Assembly: GCA_964036045.1 (NCBI GenBank)
Contig: OZ038381.1
Location: forward strand, 144,655,596-144,719,595
Length of the DNA stretch: 64,000 nucleotides
Source of the DNA: Eutreptiella sp. 'Long Island Sound 2002'
Lineage: Eukaryota; Euglenozoa; Euglenophyceae; Eutreptiales; Eutreptiaceae
Direction of reading: 5' to 3'
The first letter of the stretch is position 1, and each line of letters opens with the position of its first letter. The notes under the pieces are model-generated. The model ran no database searches. It saw nothing but the letters and a program-made list of their open reading frames with translations, and was not told where the DNA came from. Positions 1 through 11,297 of the stretch are shown here, piece by piece. A program made the position numbers and the translations under genes.

Positions 1-2
1 GG

Positions 3-875
3 CACTCGCTGCGGAACGCTCTCCTCATCACCGTCTCGGGCGATCGCGAAAAGACCGCGATGTGGCGCCTTCAGGAGTGTGACGTGAGCGGCCAGACCAT
101 CCGTCTGCAGGCCATCCCGGCGCGGATGAGTTGCGACCAGATTCTGGAGTGGGTTGGAGAGGAGGTACTCAAGGAGTACCGGAACCTCCACCACACCCGC
201 GGGTTGAGGCCCGGCGACCGTGACGTCAACTACGTTGGCGAGGGACCTGGCGGGGAAGCTGCCATGGACCCAGCGGGAGCCAATGGCAATGAAGCTCTCG
301 TCGCCGATGACGACGACGATGAGCCCGCCGAGATGGCCGTTTGTGCCTTTGTGGCCAACAACCTGAGCGCGGGGAGCAACCGGGGAAGCTGGAAGCCCCT
401 GCAGCCGGGTTGGAAGAAGAAGGAGAAGAGGGACCCCCGCCGCATTGGCGACCCTCCGCTGTCCTTTGGGGAGTTCATACGAGCTCACCGTCAGGGCTGT
501 TTCGTGTGTTATGGGAGGAAGCGAGGCTTCAACCATGACCACCGAACATGCCCCATCCACCAGGCCGACACGGAGGCCTACAAGAAGGCGCACGGGTCAA
601 AGAAGCGTGCACCCGCGGGTATCCGGGAAGCCAAAGTGGAGGTCGACAAGGACGAGCTCTCCAAGCTGATGTCGGTGGGGACCGAGTTGGCCAAGGAGAT
701 CCAGGAGATCAAGAGGAACTGGGTCCCCAGGTCGGACAACAAGAACAAGGAGAATAAAGAGAACGACCTGAACAAGGACAAGGACAAGAAGACTAGGAAT
801 AGGGGAAAGAAGAAGGGTGTCAACGAGGTTGATGCGGAGGAGAATACCCCTACTTCCACAACCGACGCCCCCTAG
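3..875 (+). CDS. gag: gag-like nucleocapsid protein, 5' partial
   Basis: The frame is open from the window edge (base 3) to a TAG at 873-875; the ATG at 60 is internal. The protein would coat element RNA in cytoplasmic particles. An acidic run of Asp follows in the middle (about 300-330). A Cys/His cluster near 500-550 (C-x2-C, then H-x4-C after eight residues) resembles a stretched zinc knuckle rather than the canonical C-x2-C-x4-H-x4-C spacing. The C-terminus is rich in Lys, Asn and Glu, fitting RNA binding. Downstream pol stays in the same frame past the stop. Gag assignment rests on position and the knuckle, because gag sequences diverge quickly. Confidence 0.75.
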   Translation, partial: HSLRNALLITVSGDREKTAMWRLQECDVSGQTIRLQAIPARMSCDQILEWVGEEVLKEYRNLHHTRGLRPGDRDVNYVGEGPGGEAAMDPAGANGNEALVADDDDDEPAEMAVCAFVANNLSAGSNRGSWKPLQPGWKKKEKRDPRRIGDPPLSFGEFIRAHRQGCFVCYGRKRGFNHDHRTCPIHQADTEAYKKAHGSKKRAPAGIREAKVEVDKDELSKLMSVGTELAKEIQEIKRNWVPRSDNKNKENKENDLNKDKDKKTRNRGKKKGVNEVDAEENTPTSTTDAP

Positions 876-926
876 CGGAGCCCCTGCAGCCAAGGGCCCG
901 AGCTAGGGCGGTCGCAGGATGGTGTC

Positions 927-2978
927 GTGGGAAGCGCCACACCATCCCAGTCGGGAGACAAAAGGCACAAAGGGATTGCCGCGGGCGGAAGGCCCGGTCC
1001 GGCACCCGACAGTCGCGGTGGCGGGGTGAGGGCAAGTGAAGGCACGAACCCTTGTACCCGTCCATCCTTCGTGACCCAGAATGTGTTTGATGTACTTCAA
1101 GATCTATCCGAGAGTATCGGAGGATCACCCGGACCGCAGCTGGATGCTGCAGATGGGCAGCCTGAGCCCATTGTCCACGACCTGCACCAGTCGCTTGTTG
1201 AGCTTCTGGAACGGCCGGAGATCCTGAGCTTGCACGCCGTGCGCCGAGTGGGGCGCGAGCGGCAGTTGCACCTTAAGGTCCGTGCCTTATGCGGGGAAGT
1301 GGAGAAGGTCTTCGACGTGTTGGTCGACACGGGAGCTCAGGTCAGCTTGGTCAAGGCTGGCCTACTTCCGCCAGAGTGTTTGACCGACAGTCGGAAACCT
1401 GTCAGGCTGAAGGTGGCGAACGGCCAGTACATGGTGGGAGGCACGAAGGAAGCGGCCATTGGGCTGCAGTTCGTGAACCACCGTGAGCTGAGCCGCCCTG
1501 ACCTCGGCAAGGAAATCCTCCTGCAAGGTCGCTTCTACGAGGCCGAGATGGACTGGGACATGATCGTTGGGTACGACTTCATGATGGAGACGGACTCCGG
1601 CGTTCTCCCGGCCCAAGCTTCAATGACCCTGTACCAGGACGACCAGCTCTCGTGGCTTTCGTCACCTGAGCATCATGTGGAATGCCAATGGATCCACCCG
1701 GAACGCAATCAGCTCGAAGTAGCCGCGCTGGGCACTGAGCCAACTGGGCCAGCAAACCAGGAGTACGGCGTAATGCCGGAAGTGGCGAGCCGAGTGGTAC
1801 CGGACCTGGGAGCCTCGGATCTGGCCCTGGATGCGTTCTCTTCAGGAACCTCCGCCCATCTTCGGGTTTGTGAGAAGTACTGGAGCGCCCAGGACTCCGC
1901 GTGGAAGAAGCACTGGGGTCCGCATCTGGACTTGATGTGGATCCATTGCCCCCGATGGGACATTCCAAGGGCGATAGCGAAGATTCGCAAGGACCGCTCC
2001 ACGGCAGTGCTGGTTGTTCCTATGGGATGCACCGAGGAGGAAAGCACCCGACATTGGGTGGTCTCATTGACCAACATGACCTTAAACAAGGCCGTCCTAC
2101 CGGTTGGAGAGAGTGTCTATCAGGACGCTAAGGGACAGCCCATGCCACCCCAGAGATGGCCAACAGAATTCCACTATGTGGATGGGGGCGCTGATCAGGC
2201 CGGCACCACCGACTTCGTGTGTGTCAACCGCATCATAGCGGAGCCCTGGAGGCAATGCTTTGCGGTTTCCCCTGTTGACATCGGAGAATCGGAAGACCCC
2301 CTCACTGAAGAGGAGTTGGATCTGGTTCAGGGGTATACGGATCAGCCCTTTCACGACCGGGGAAGCCAGCGTGAGGGCAAGGGTCAGGACAAAGCCTGGT
2401 GGGAAGTGGACTCGATCGTCTCTGGTTCCTATGATGGGAACACCATCGTGCAGAGGGTGCTGGACCACATGTCCAGCCACGACGAGCTAATCGGCGGTAA
2501 CCCACCCACCTACGGCGATCTATTCCAAGGCAGGACCAGAGATGGCCCTTTGGGCCACCTGGGAAGACCACCTGAGCCGAAACCGAGCGGGGTCACTACC
2601 CCTCAAGTAAGTTCAGTGGTCCAGGTGCCCGGAAAAGCCAACGCGGAGTCCGATGATTGCCCCAAGATCCAGGCATTGAGGGCCAGGCTGAAGCAGAAGT
2701 ATGGTGATACCTTCTTCAGCGGAAAACCTCTGTTTCCCCCACCGGTGCGTGGACCGTATGGCGAGGCCAAGATACGACTGAAGCAGGAGCCCCGTGTGTA
2801 TCGGCACCGGGAGTTTGCCCTGAGGGGCGAGAGGAAGGAGGCCATGGAGAAGATCCTCCGTGACTTCATCGAGAGAGGCTGGCTCGAGCCTGCCACTCCA
2901 AATGGGCCTCTCCGTGCTTCGTCGTCCCCAAGAAGGTGGCCGGTGAGTGGCGGCTCGTGGTCGACTACCGCGGCCTAA
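927..2978 (+). pseudogene. pol: pol, 5' part: aspartic protease and start of reverse transcriptase
   Basis: The same frame as gag is open from 876 (directly after the gag TAG) to 2978, and 927 is only a GTG. The protease active site is a V-D-T-G-A motif at about 1322-1336. A spacer of about 350 residues follows, including a Trp-rich block at 1860-2110 that I do not recognise. The RT N-terminal region begins near 2660. Just after the Leu-Glu-Pro-Ala that precedes the RT fingers, near 2893, the frame changes: the expected C-F-V-V-P-K-K motif is found in the next frame, so residues after about 2893 here are nonsense. A one-base deletion or sequencing error explains this. Confidence 0.88.
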
Positions 2979-5809
2979 ACGCCCAAACGCAGCATGACAG
3001 CTATACGCTGCCCCTCATTGAGGACATGCTGCAAAAACAACACCGGCGGAGGATCTTCACGGTGATTGACCTGAAACATGGTTATCATCAGATGCCTCTC
3101 GCCGAGGAGTCCCGTGCCTGCACAGCCATGAGCACCCCACTTGGACCTCTCCAGTGGAAGGTTATGCCCATGGGCGTTACCAACGGCAATGCGGCTTTTC
3201 AGCGGATGCTGGAGAACCTGCTTGAGCCGGTGCGTGACTGTGCGGACCCCTTCGTGGACGACGTGATCATCGCGTCCGGGGACCCCAGTATGAGCTACGA
3301 GGAGCTCCTGGAGGCACATGAGAGGGACGTCACTCGAGTGCTGGACCTTCTGGTTCGGCACAAACTCACTGGCAGCAGTGACAAGGCCACCATTGCGGTA
3401 AGCGAGGTGGTCTTCGCTCGCCACGTAGTCGGGAACGGGCAGCGAAAGCCCATACCTGGCAAGGTGGCTGCGATCGAGCACTTGGAAAAGCCCAAAACGG
3501 TCTCTGAGCTGCGTGCGTACTTGGGGTTCTGCAATTACTACTCGGGGTATATCAAGATGTATGCCGAGTATGCAGCCCCCATGATGACCATGCTCAAGGG
3601 CAACCGAGAGGAGACCAAGAAGGGGTCCAAGAAGGCTCTGGTCTGGAATGATGAGTCCGACCGTACCTTTGAGGGGATGAAGCAGGCGCTGCTATCCGCA
3701 GTGGGTCTGCACCTCGTGGATCCTGACCGAGGGTTCGTCCTGCGCACCGACGCTTCCGACTACGCCGTTGGCGCTGTGTTGGAACAAGTGCTTGACAATG
3801 GGAGGCACGTGCCAGTGGCCTTCTGGAGCCGAGTCCTGGCGGAAGGCAAGAGACGGACGTGGACGCCCCGAGAAAAGGAGGCGTATGCCACCGTCACCGT
3901 CTGCACCGACCATCAGAGTCTGCAGTCGTGGCACAAGGAGCACGTGGACACCCCCTCTGGTCCCGCCTCCCGACGGGCAAGATGGCATGAGACCTTGGCC
4001 AAGTTCGACCTCACGGTTGTGTATGTTCCTGGCAAGGACAACACCGTGGCGGACTGTCTCAGCAGGTGGGCCTATCCGGCCAGCAAGGGCATGACGGATG
4101 TCTCTGCCCATGGCGATGAGGCTGAGACCGCTGAGGCCAAGGGGATCACAGAAATGGAGCGCCTGATGGAGGAGGAGGGTGTTAAATGCTTCGTCGTCAT
4201 GGCTGCAGATGCCCCCCTCGGAACGAGGATGGGCAGAGTGGTCAGAGTACTCGCCCCTGATGGAGCTGAGTCCGACAAGCACCTCTTCCCTGAATCTTGC
4301 CTCCAGGACGATTGGACCGACGACTACGCCAAGTCCGAGGGTTTTGCGGCCGAGTATAGGGCTGTGACCGACCCTGATGACGGGCAGAAGTGGCCAAAGG
4401 GGCTGACCGAAGAGGATGGCAAGCTTTACCGGAATGGTAAGCTGCTGGTCCTGGAGTCCCGGGTGCTTGAGCTATGTGACGCTTGGCACCACCACATGAT
4501 GCACCCAGGGGTCAAGAAGCAAGCCCTGGACATGCAGCGCCGGTTTGAGATCGACCAGATCAATCTCTACACCGCCATCAAGAAGGTCAGGAAGGGTTGC
4601 TCGGTCTGTCAGGCCTGCAATCCCGATAACCGGAACGTCAAGGGGGAAGCCCAATGGACTCCGGTGCCTGACCAGCCCATGGAGAGCGTGGCCATGGACG
4701 TCTTCTCCATGCCCGAAGTGCACATTGGCAAGGAGACCTTTGACTGTGTGGTTCTTTGTGTGGATCGCCACAGTGGCTACTTAGTAGCCGTTCCGGAACG
4801 CAAAAAGGGGTTGCTTGCCAAGGAAGTGGCAGTCATGATGATTCGTCATTGGCTGACCTTCTTTGACATCCCCCGCACCATTTGCAGTGACCGAGGGCCC
4901 CAGTTTACTGGTGGCTGGTTCAAGGCCATGTGTTCCCTCATGGGAATACTTCATGCCAAGAGCGTCGCCTATCTCAGCCGGTCCAATGGCCGGGCTGAAG
5001 TGGCTGGACGGCACCTGTTCGAGAAGCTGCGCAAGATTCACATCACCAATCCACGTCGGAACTGGTTTGAGGAGATGTGGCCCGCTCTGAAGGCCCATCA
5101 TGACACCCCCACTCCGGGTGGTTTGTCCCCTCACCAGATTCTGTTCGGTAGGGACCCCCTTGGTCGGGGACTTCCCTTGTCTGGTGATGGTATGGCCATG
5201 GACGCCAAGGAATTCTTCGCGCGGCAAGAGGCAACGGCGCGGGACATCCGCCAGCAGCTCGAGAAGGAGCATGCTGAGCGTCAGAAGTCCGCCCCGAGCT
5301 CAACAGCGCAAAATTTCAGGGTGGGAGACCCGGTGTGGGTGATCAGACCCCGCCCTATGGGCACCCACCGCACCAAAACTTGGTTCACACCTGGAGAGGT
5401 GGTCCGCAGGATTGTTGAGGACACCTACCGCATCAAGGTGGGTCACGGACAGTTCCGGGAGCGCCACGAGAGTCAACTACGTGCGCGGGAACCCGACCTC
5501 CGTGGCCAACATGTGTCCCTGAACTATGCCGCACATGAGGCTGATTCGGACGACGACTACGCTGAGCAGGACGACTATACAGTCGAGAAGATCCTGGGTC
5601 AGCGTCCGAAAGCCTCGGCACCCGGAGGCCTGGAGCTCAAGGTTCGTTGGCGAGGCTATGGGCCGTCCCACGACACCTGGGAACCCGTCTCCTCGTGCGT
5701 GCCGCGGATCCATACCCCCTTCATGGACTACATCCGCAAGCACAAGACCAAGATCCACGTCTCGGACTTGGCAGCACTCACCCGAGCTATTGCAGCCAGG
5801 GGCGCCTGA
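2936..5809 (+). CDS. pol: pol, 3' part: RT, RNase H, integrase, chromodomain
   Basis: The RT catalytic motif is F-V-D-D at 3251-3262. RNase H starts at D-A-S-D (about 3748) and keeps T-D-H-Q-S-L, but the usual stretch between E-K-E-A-Y-A and T-V-C-T-D-H is shortened by about 19 codons, near 3890-3900. The integrase has an HHCC zinc site (about 4485-4620) and the DDE triad: D in A-M-D-V-F (about 4697), D in C-S-D-R-G-P-Q-F (about 4889), E in G-R-A-E-V (about 4999). A chromodomain occupies about 5572-5745; in this family it binds modified histone tails and guides integration. It ends at TGA. The true coding start is upstream across the frameshift. Confidence 0.95.
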   Translation: MAGEWRLVVDYRGLNAQTQHDSYTLPLIEDMLQKQHRRRIFTVIDLKHGYHQMPLAEESRACTAMSTPLGPLQWKVMPMGVTNGNAAFQRMLENLLEPVRDCADPFVDDVIIASGDPSMSYEELLEAHERDVTRVLDLLVRHKLTGSSDKATIAVSEVVFARHVVGNGQRKPIPGKVAAIEHLEKPKTVSELRAYLGFCNYYSGYIKMYAEYAAPMMTMLKGNREETKKGSKKALVWNDESDRTFEGMKQALLSAVGLHLVDPDRGFVLRTDASDYAVGAVLEQVLDNGRHVPVAFWSRVLAEGKRRTWTPREKEAYATVTVCTDHQSLQSWHKEHVDTPSGPASRRARWHETLAKFDLTVVYVPGKDNTVADCLSRWAYPASKGMTDVSAHGDEAETAEAKGITEMERLMEEEGVKCFVVMAADAPLGTRMGRVVRVLAPDGAESDKHLFPESCLQDDWTDDYAKSEGFAAEYRAVTDPDDGQKWPKGLTEEDGKLYRNGKLLVLESRVLELCDAWHHHMMHPGVKKQALDMQRRFEIDQINLYTAIKKVRKGCSVCQACNPDNRNVKGEAQWTPVPDQPMESVAMDVFSMPEVHIGKETFDCVVLCVDRHSGYLVAVPERKKGLLAKEVAVMMIRHWLTFFDIPRTICSDRGPQFTGGWFKAMCSLMGILHAKSVAYLSRSNGRAEVAGRHLFEKLRKIHITNPRRNWFEEMWPALKAHHDTPTPGGLSPHQILFGRDPLGRGLPLSGDGMAMDAKEFFARQEATARDIRQQLEKEHAERQKSAPSSTAQNFRVGDPVWVIRPRPMGTHRTKTWFTPGEVVRRIVEDTYRIKVGHGQFRERHESQLRAREPDLRGQHVSLNYAAHEADSDDDYAEQDDYTVEKILGQRPKASAPGGLELKVRWRGYGPSHDTWEPVSSCVPRIHTPFMDYIRKHKTKIHVSDLAALTRAIAARGA

Positions 5810-7740
5810 TCGCCGCCCTGAGCTCTCCCCTGATGCATTTTGAGCGCTTGTTAGGTCGACGGATCGTCCCTTACTTGCTTGCTCTCTTCCATCTTTCGGT
5901 GACCTGCCATCAGAGTGGCCATATACCCCCCCCTGCTGAATCCAGAGGAGGATAGCCCCTCTCTTCAACTCCTATTCGTCATTCTCCGCCTGCTGAATCC
6001 TTGGGAAACCAGGCACGGCGACTGACCTTCACATTTTCTGAGCTCTTGGGGCCTTGAAGCCCATACAACGTTGCGCAACGGATGCCGCTGTCATCGGCAT
6101 TGCGATTTTTTGGTGTGTGGTCTGGTCCCATGGCACTTGCGGGATCCAGACCAGTCTACGTGTGTCTGCAGACTATATATGGCCTGAACTCAGGCGTTTT
6201 CCTGTCCACCCTCCTGCATATGCCTCATCCTAACCGGGGCGTGGTTTGGCGCTCTATCCAGAGTGTGTTTACACGCCTATTTACCCCGCTTATTGCTTCT
6301 TTTTCTGTTCCCCAGGATATGTGCATCTGTATGTTAAGTGTTATCAGCCCATCATTGAAGTATGGACTGTTTTTCCCCCCCGAGGGAATGCGAATCGGAA
6401 TACGCAGGCGCCTTGAGTCGCCCTTTACATGCTCTTACGTAAGGTCCAGCCTGGACCAGTACCTAAGTACAGATTCTTCTGTTTGAGTGCCCGTGATACC
6501 GTGTGCCCTAGTGGCTGTGATGTGCTGAGATCCTGATGGCGCCAGGCGGGAAGCCCAGTTGCCTGACTACACTCCCAGCGGTCCGCCACTGTCAGTCCCA
6601 GTGTGAGCCTACCGACTCGCAGACGCACTTGCAGTCGGGTGGCGACCTCCGGTGTCCTGACCTCGGTCAGTCTGCCTGGGAAACGGGTGGTTTGAGGAGT
6701 CGACGCCTCCGCCTATACTGCATGGGGACTCCCCCATGCATGGCCTTCGTGGTAATGGGGCCAGGGAAAAGACGGCCTTGATGCCCGATCCCTTAAGGAG
6801 GAGCTCGTTCGGCTGTACCACTCTGGACTCGCGTCGTGGATATGGACATGGTGCGCCCAAGGAAGGACCCGTGGGGACTCTCCCCCAGCCTGCGGCCTTG
6901 GGAAGCCTGGGGTAGCCTGATGGATCTTTGTGGTCGCTTTTGACCTGTGGGACCACCTCGGTCGTCGTGTGACGCCTATGTTGGCCGTGTATGCCACTGC
7001 CACTGTGGTAGTGACCGTCGCAGCCGGCACCCGGTGCGCCTGGTATGGGTTAACGGGTCCTTTGGATGCCGAACAATCGCCGCCAGGACCCGGGACTTGA
7101 TAATTGATACTATACTTGCAGTTACTAACGGCTACAGCACCGTACCTGTCTTACTGTGGGATTTGGGCAGCCTAACCTGCGAATCAGCCTGAAGTGAGGA
7201 TGTGACACCCCCCCCCTTCAGAGGATGATCCTGGGTACCCGCTGCCATGCTTGGGTGTTATCGAGCCCCCCCCAGGGTTTGCTCTAAGGAGGGGGGTGAA
7301 GCGGTACCCAGAACCTATGGCCCATGGCCCGGAGGCCTGTGAGCCGTCACACCCGTGCGGAAGCCGTTGACACCGGCTGTCAGCGGGATATCCCTGTTCT
7401 CTAACCCGCGAAATCTGGAATCCGATCTCTAACCATTAAGTCGATGTGGAATTACCATAATTTTACTGTCTTGATCGATTTGCGGTTGGAAATCGGTGAA
7501 ATACCCGATTTCTACCGCGATTTCCAATTGTCGTGAAATCGCCGCAGTCGCGCCGCCTGTCGTCGCCTGTTCCGTGGACTGCATTAGATAATTCTGTAGA
7601 ACGATCCTTCTTGAAGTTAAGACTGAAACAGTCTTCGAGTGATCCGCAATTTTTTCCTTGATATAACGGACCGCGTCCCAGATTTTCCCCAGAAAATCTG
7701 GGCAGCCGAAGGCGCTTTGAACCCCCAAGTGGAATAACAA
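5810..7740 (+). other. Non-coding 3' region of the chromovirus, probably holding the 3' LTR
   Basis: No convincing ORF is present. Features compatible with an LTR are a TATA-like run at 6172-6181, a purine stretch at about 5942-5955, and a purine run before TGTGACACCC at 7200, the type of start seen in many LTRs. Short direct repeats of CTGCTGAATCC occur at about 5932 and 5990. At 7231-7311 two arms (CTGGGTACCCGCT and AGCGGTACCCAG) could fold into a stem with a C-rich loop and the purine run AAGGAGGGGGG. I cannot define LTR ends without the 5' copy. Confidence 0.4.
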
Positions 7741-10160
7741 GGGTTACGAGCGTTCAAGCGCCCAAGGGCGAACTAACGTGCCTCGTAGGCACTGTGTATG
7801 AGGTTTTGCCCCCCATAGTCATAGGCTGAGGACAAAGGATCCCAACTCCATAGGCCCAAAGGGTTATTTATTTTGAGTGTTCTCCAAGAAGTGCGCTTTT
7901 TCACGTACTTGGCGTCCAAGTACGTGTAGAAGTATGTTGAGTTGGCGTTTTCTCCCGCTTTGCTTGCCTTTACATCCGGGGCATATCACTTGTCTTCCCC
8001 GGATAGTAGATATATGGTCTCCATATATATATTGGCAATATATTTTGGGTGCATGCTAAAATTCGGCTTTCCGAAAGGAGGTCGATTTTCGAGCAAAGCA
8101 CTTGCATGCGTGTTAAGGGACCAAAGTTGCATTAGAATATAGGCATACTTTGATTCTAGGCCACTAGGTTTGGTGTAGAAGGCGTGGGTAGGGTTGTATG
8201 CCTTATTTGGTGTCATATCGCGTGCCCATTTGGCGGGTGCACCATTCCGAGACTAACCCGCCAATGGACCCCATATCGCACGAGGCCCTTCATTGTACTC
8301 TCAACCAACACTCGCAGGCCTAACCTTCGTGAAGGGACGCTTGTGGAGCGCCCCCGAAGCGATGCGTTGCGAGCAAGGTGTGTTTTTTGCAATATTCCAT
8401 TTTTGCATGTGCCCACTTGGGAGGCAGCGCGCGCGACCTTCCAAAGCGCCCCAAGTGGAGCACATATGTGGAATCGAAGGTCATTGGTGTCAAGTCATTG
8501 TGTTTAAAAGGATTGGTCGGTAACTCAATGCAAGCCGATTTGTGTAGCTTTCAAGGCACTTTTGCGTGTCTTTTCGCCAATTTTGCTGTTTTTTGCCCGT
8601 CATGATGTCAAGTGGCGACCGTGTATCTCAACGTTGCGCCCAGTTGCCATCATGACCCAAGTATGTTATGAGGGTACATACTTCGGTGCCCAACATATCT
8701 TGGACCCGGCGAATAACTCCTCTTGGGCTTGGCATACCGTGGCCGCCATGTTGGCGATTTGGGACTATCCCAAATCATGGGCTCACTTGGCGACCCGGCC
8801 ATTCCCAAAACCGGAGGGGTTGGGCGACGCCCAAAAGATATGTTGGACGCATATGACTTGATACCAATCCTATGGCACACTCTGGTCCAAGTCGGGCATG
8901 TGCCTCATTTGCCCCAACCATGAGTGTGCGCATTTTCGGCCATTTTGAGCAATTTTCCACATTTTCTGCCCGCCGTGCACCATGTTCAGCCACCTCGTGC
9001 ACGCCGGACGCATGGACCAATGGACCATATATGACATGGGTGTTATTGATATTGGTCCCCATGGTTCACACACCACGTGGGCGAAGCGGAGCAACCTTCG
9101 TTAAGGTGCTAGCCCAAAGTGAGTGTGGACAATTTTGCCATTTTGGCATTTGTGGACCCAATTGGGATTTCCACCACGCCGAGTGGCATGGAGATCTTTG
9201 AGAGCCAAGTGCATGGGAGTCTTTGTTGGACTCCCGGTGGATGGCGTATGGAATGGCGGATCCGATCTTCAGGCCGGCGTGGAGATATACTATTGGGAGC
9301 ACCCCCGAATTTTGGCTCATTTCGAGCAGCCAAAATGACCCCCTTTTGGGACCCCAATTTCACCCCCCCCCGTGTGGTCAATTTGCGGCCCCATATCTCT
9401 ATGCCCACAGAGAGCCTGGACCTAATTTCAAGTTGTACATTCAGATATAGGTCTCAGGTCCTGCCTCCTATCCTGTGAGCCATTGGCCTTGCCCTGGCCG
9501 GGCGAGCCACGCGTGAGATTGATGCCATTTTTGGTGATTTTGGCATCATGACCCCAGTTGACGAACCCGTGGTGCCCTGATGCCGGGACCTCAGAGGGAA
9601 ACAGGTTGGGTGGGGGCTCCGGAGATTTGGTCTTCAAAGGGCATAGGGTCAGTTGCCTCGTCCCTACCTCTGGCGGGTCCGGACGAGGGGTCAATTTTGG
9701 AGATTTTTGAGCTAATATCAGTTTGGGCTGAAACAGCCCATTTTCAGCTGCCAACTCCTAGGGGATAATGGCGGGGCCATATCTCTGGCTCAGAGAGGAG
9801 TTGGGACCTGCCGTTAGGGGAGCATACGGAGCCACTGTTGGTTGGCCTTGGAGCGCCTTGGTTACCAGGAACTCGCCTGTGGCTGGACGGGACACCTCCC
9901 CTATTGGCGGGGTTTCAGGGTCCGGACTGAGCAGGGCATGGGTTGTGTTTGAGCCCCCGCCCCCACCAGCCACTGAGAGGGTCGGACCTGGGATTGGGAT
10001 ACGAGTTGGGACTGAGTGTCTATTCTCCTGTGATGCCCTTACCCCAGTCCAGTCTTAACCCCATGTGTACATATCCTGATGTGTTGCTGTACATACTTTT
10101 GTTCCCTCGTTTGCAGAGTGGCAAGGATCCTGAAACGCTTTGTCACATGACACGAGCGTG
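7741..10160. other. No gene seen; degenerate repetitive DNA
   Basis: Only short, mutually contradictory ORFs occur. There is an AT-rich island around 8000-8050 (TATATA runs). From 8560 to 9560 short phrases built on 'TTTTGGCATTTT' and 'CCACGTGG' recur in altered forms, suggesting an old LTR or fragments of one. I could not find paired repeats long enough to name an element. Confidence 0.3.
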
Positions 10161-11297
10161 ATGATGCCCCCGTGAGCGCAGTGCTTTGCCTGCCTGCTTG
10201 CTTGCGCGTGTCCACCGCAGCGTCCCGTGGCCAGGCCCCCCACGGAAAGGCGTCATTCTCGGCATTCACACGTTGTGGCACTTTCTCCGTGCAACCCTTC
10301 ACTTCCTCCTTTTCTCCACACGTCATAAAGAAAGTGCTTGCTCGTGCCTGCCTTCGCCGTAGCGCTAAAGTAGGGTTGTTCAAAATGCTAGGCTTCGTTT
10401 TACGCTGTGCAGTTGCCCGTCATTTCACCCTCTCTCTCTCTCTCTCTTGCAGGAAACAAAGGAGTGCATGATACACACGATGCATTAATCGCTTAGGGTT
10501 GTGTCTCCATCGCGGTAGGGTTGTTTAAACGCTTAGGGTTGCTCTTGCGTTCGTTGTCCTTCGGCATACACATGATGCGTGGTGAGTAAGGTGAGTAAGC
10601 CTAGGAGGAGCTCACCTCCTGGTTGGGTTTCTTCGTGATTGGTCAAATTGTAGGCTTAAAAGCATTGTCATCGACTCGTCTCCCTTCCCTGCATGCTGTA
10701 TGATGCATTAAAGGGCTGTAGGCCACGCGCTGTGCATGCGGTAAAACTCTTGTTAGGTTACCCAGGGCTTTCCCCTACGTTCTATAAGACAACCGGCGGC
10801 GTCCTCAACGCTTGCTTGCAAGATAGGACTGTTTGGGGACAGTGTATCATTCTCCAGCCAAAGACCCGTATAATAAGGCGAGGTTGCTTAGGTTCCTCAA
10901 CCTCAAACTGTCCTGCATCGGCCTTTGTTCTCATGTGGGAAAGGTACAGGGTGATTGGTGCAGCAGCATATTTTTTTCGCCCAGGCTAAAAAGGGCGCCG
11001 ATCACACAAACAACAGTGGGAGTCAGCCAGGAATGGCGAGGGTTGAACGATGTCTTCAAGAACAACGCTTACAAAACAGTGTGCGCACAACACACAAGTG
11101 CACTTCCTTCAAGGCCTGGCAGAGAAACACGCGAGGGCGTCTCTGTTAGGCCACAGCAGCCTAGTGGCGCTCTGTTCTCTTGTTCTTTCGCAGGTGGGCC
11201 GGTAGGGCCTGAGCACTCATTGTCATGGCCTTGCAGTAGGGTGTGTAGGGGTTAGGGTCAGCAAGCCTGGTAGCGGCTGAGTGCGGTTGTGCTCACC
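10161..11297 (+). other. Possible transcribed region with splice-acceptor-like tracts
   Basis: A (CT)9 tract at 10431-10448 runs into TTGCAG, and a second pyrimidine run ends in TTTCGCAG at about 11190; both look like 3' splice sites on the plus strand. The ORFs before and after (for example 10172-10471) match no family I know. Between them, CGCTTAGGGTTG occurs twice (about 10490 and 10530) beside a TAGGGTTG variant. These resemble interstitial plant-type telomere motif but are too few to be a telomere. Confidence 0.25.

Larger units (their letters stand above)
1..5809 (+). mobile_element. Ty3/gypsy chromovirus retrotransposon, 5' end outside window
   Basis: The domain order is gag, aspartic protease, reverse transcriptase, RNase H, integrase, C-terminal chromodomain, which is the order of the Ty3/gypsy chromovirus group. 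The frame is already open at base 3, so the 5' LTR, primer-binding site and gag N-terminus lie left of the window. The 3' LTR must lie after 5809 but I could not fix its borders without the 5' copy. The copy looks inactive as read: a TAG separates gag and pol in the same frame, pol shifts frame near 2893, and RNase H seems to lack about 19 codons. Confidence 0.93.

Noticed and set aside
10489-10545. Telomere
   Set aside because: Only two or three TTAGGGTT-like words with irregular spacing; no array.
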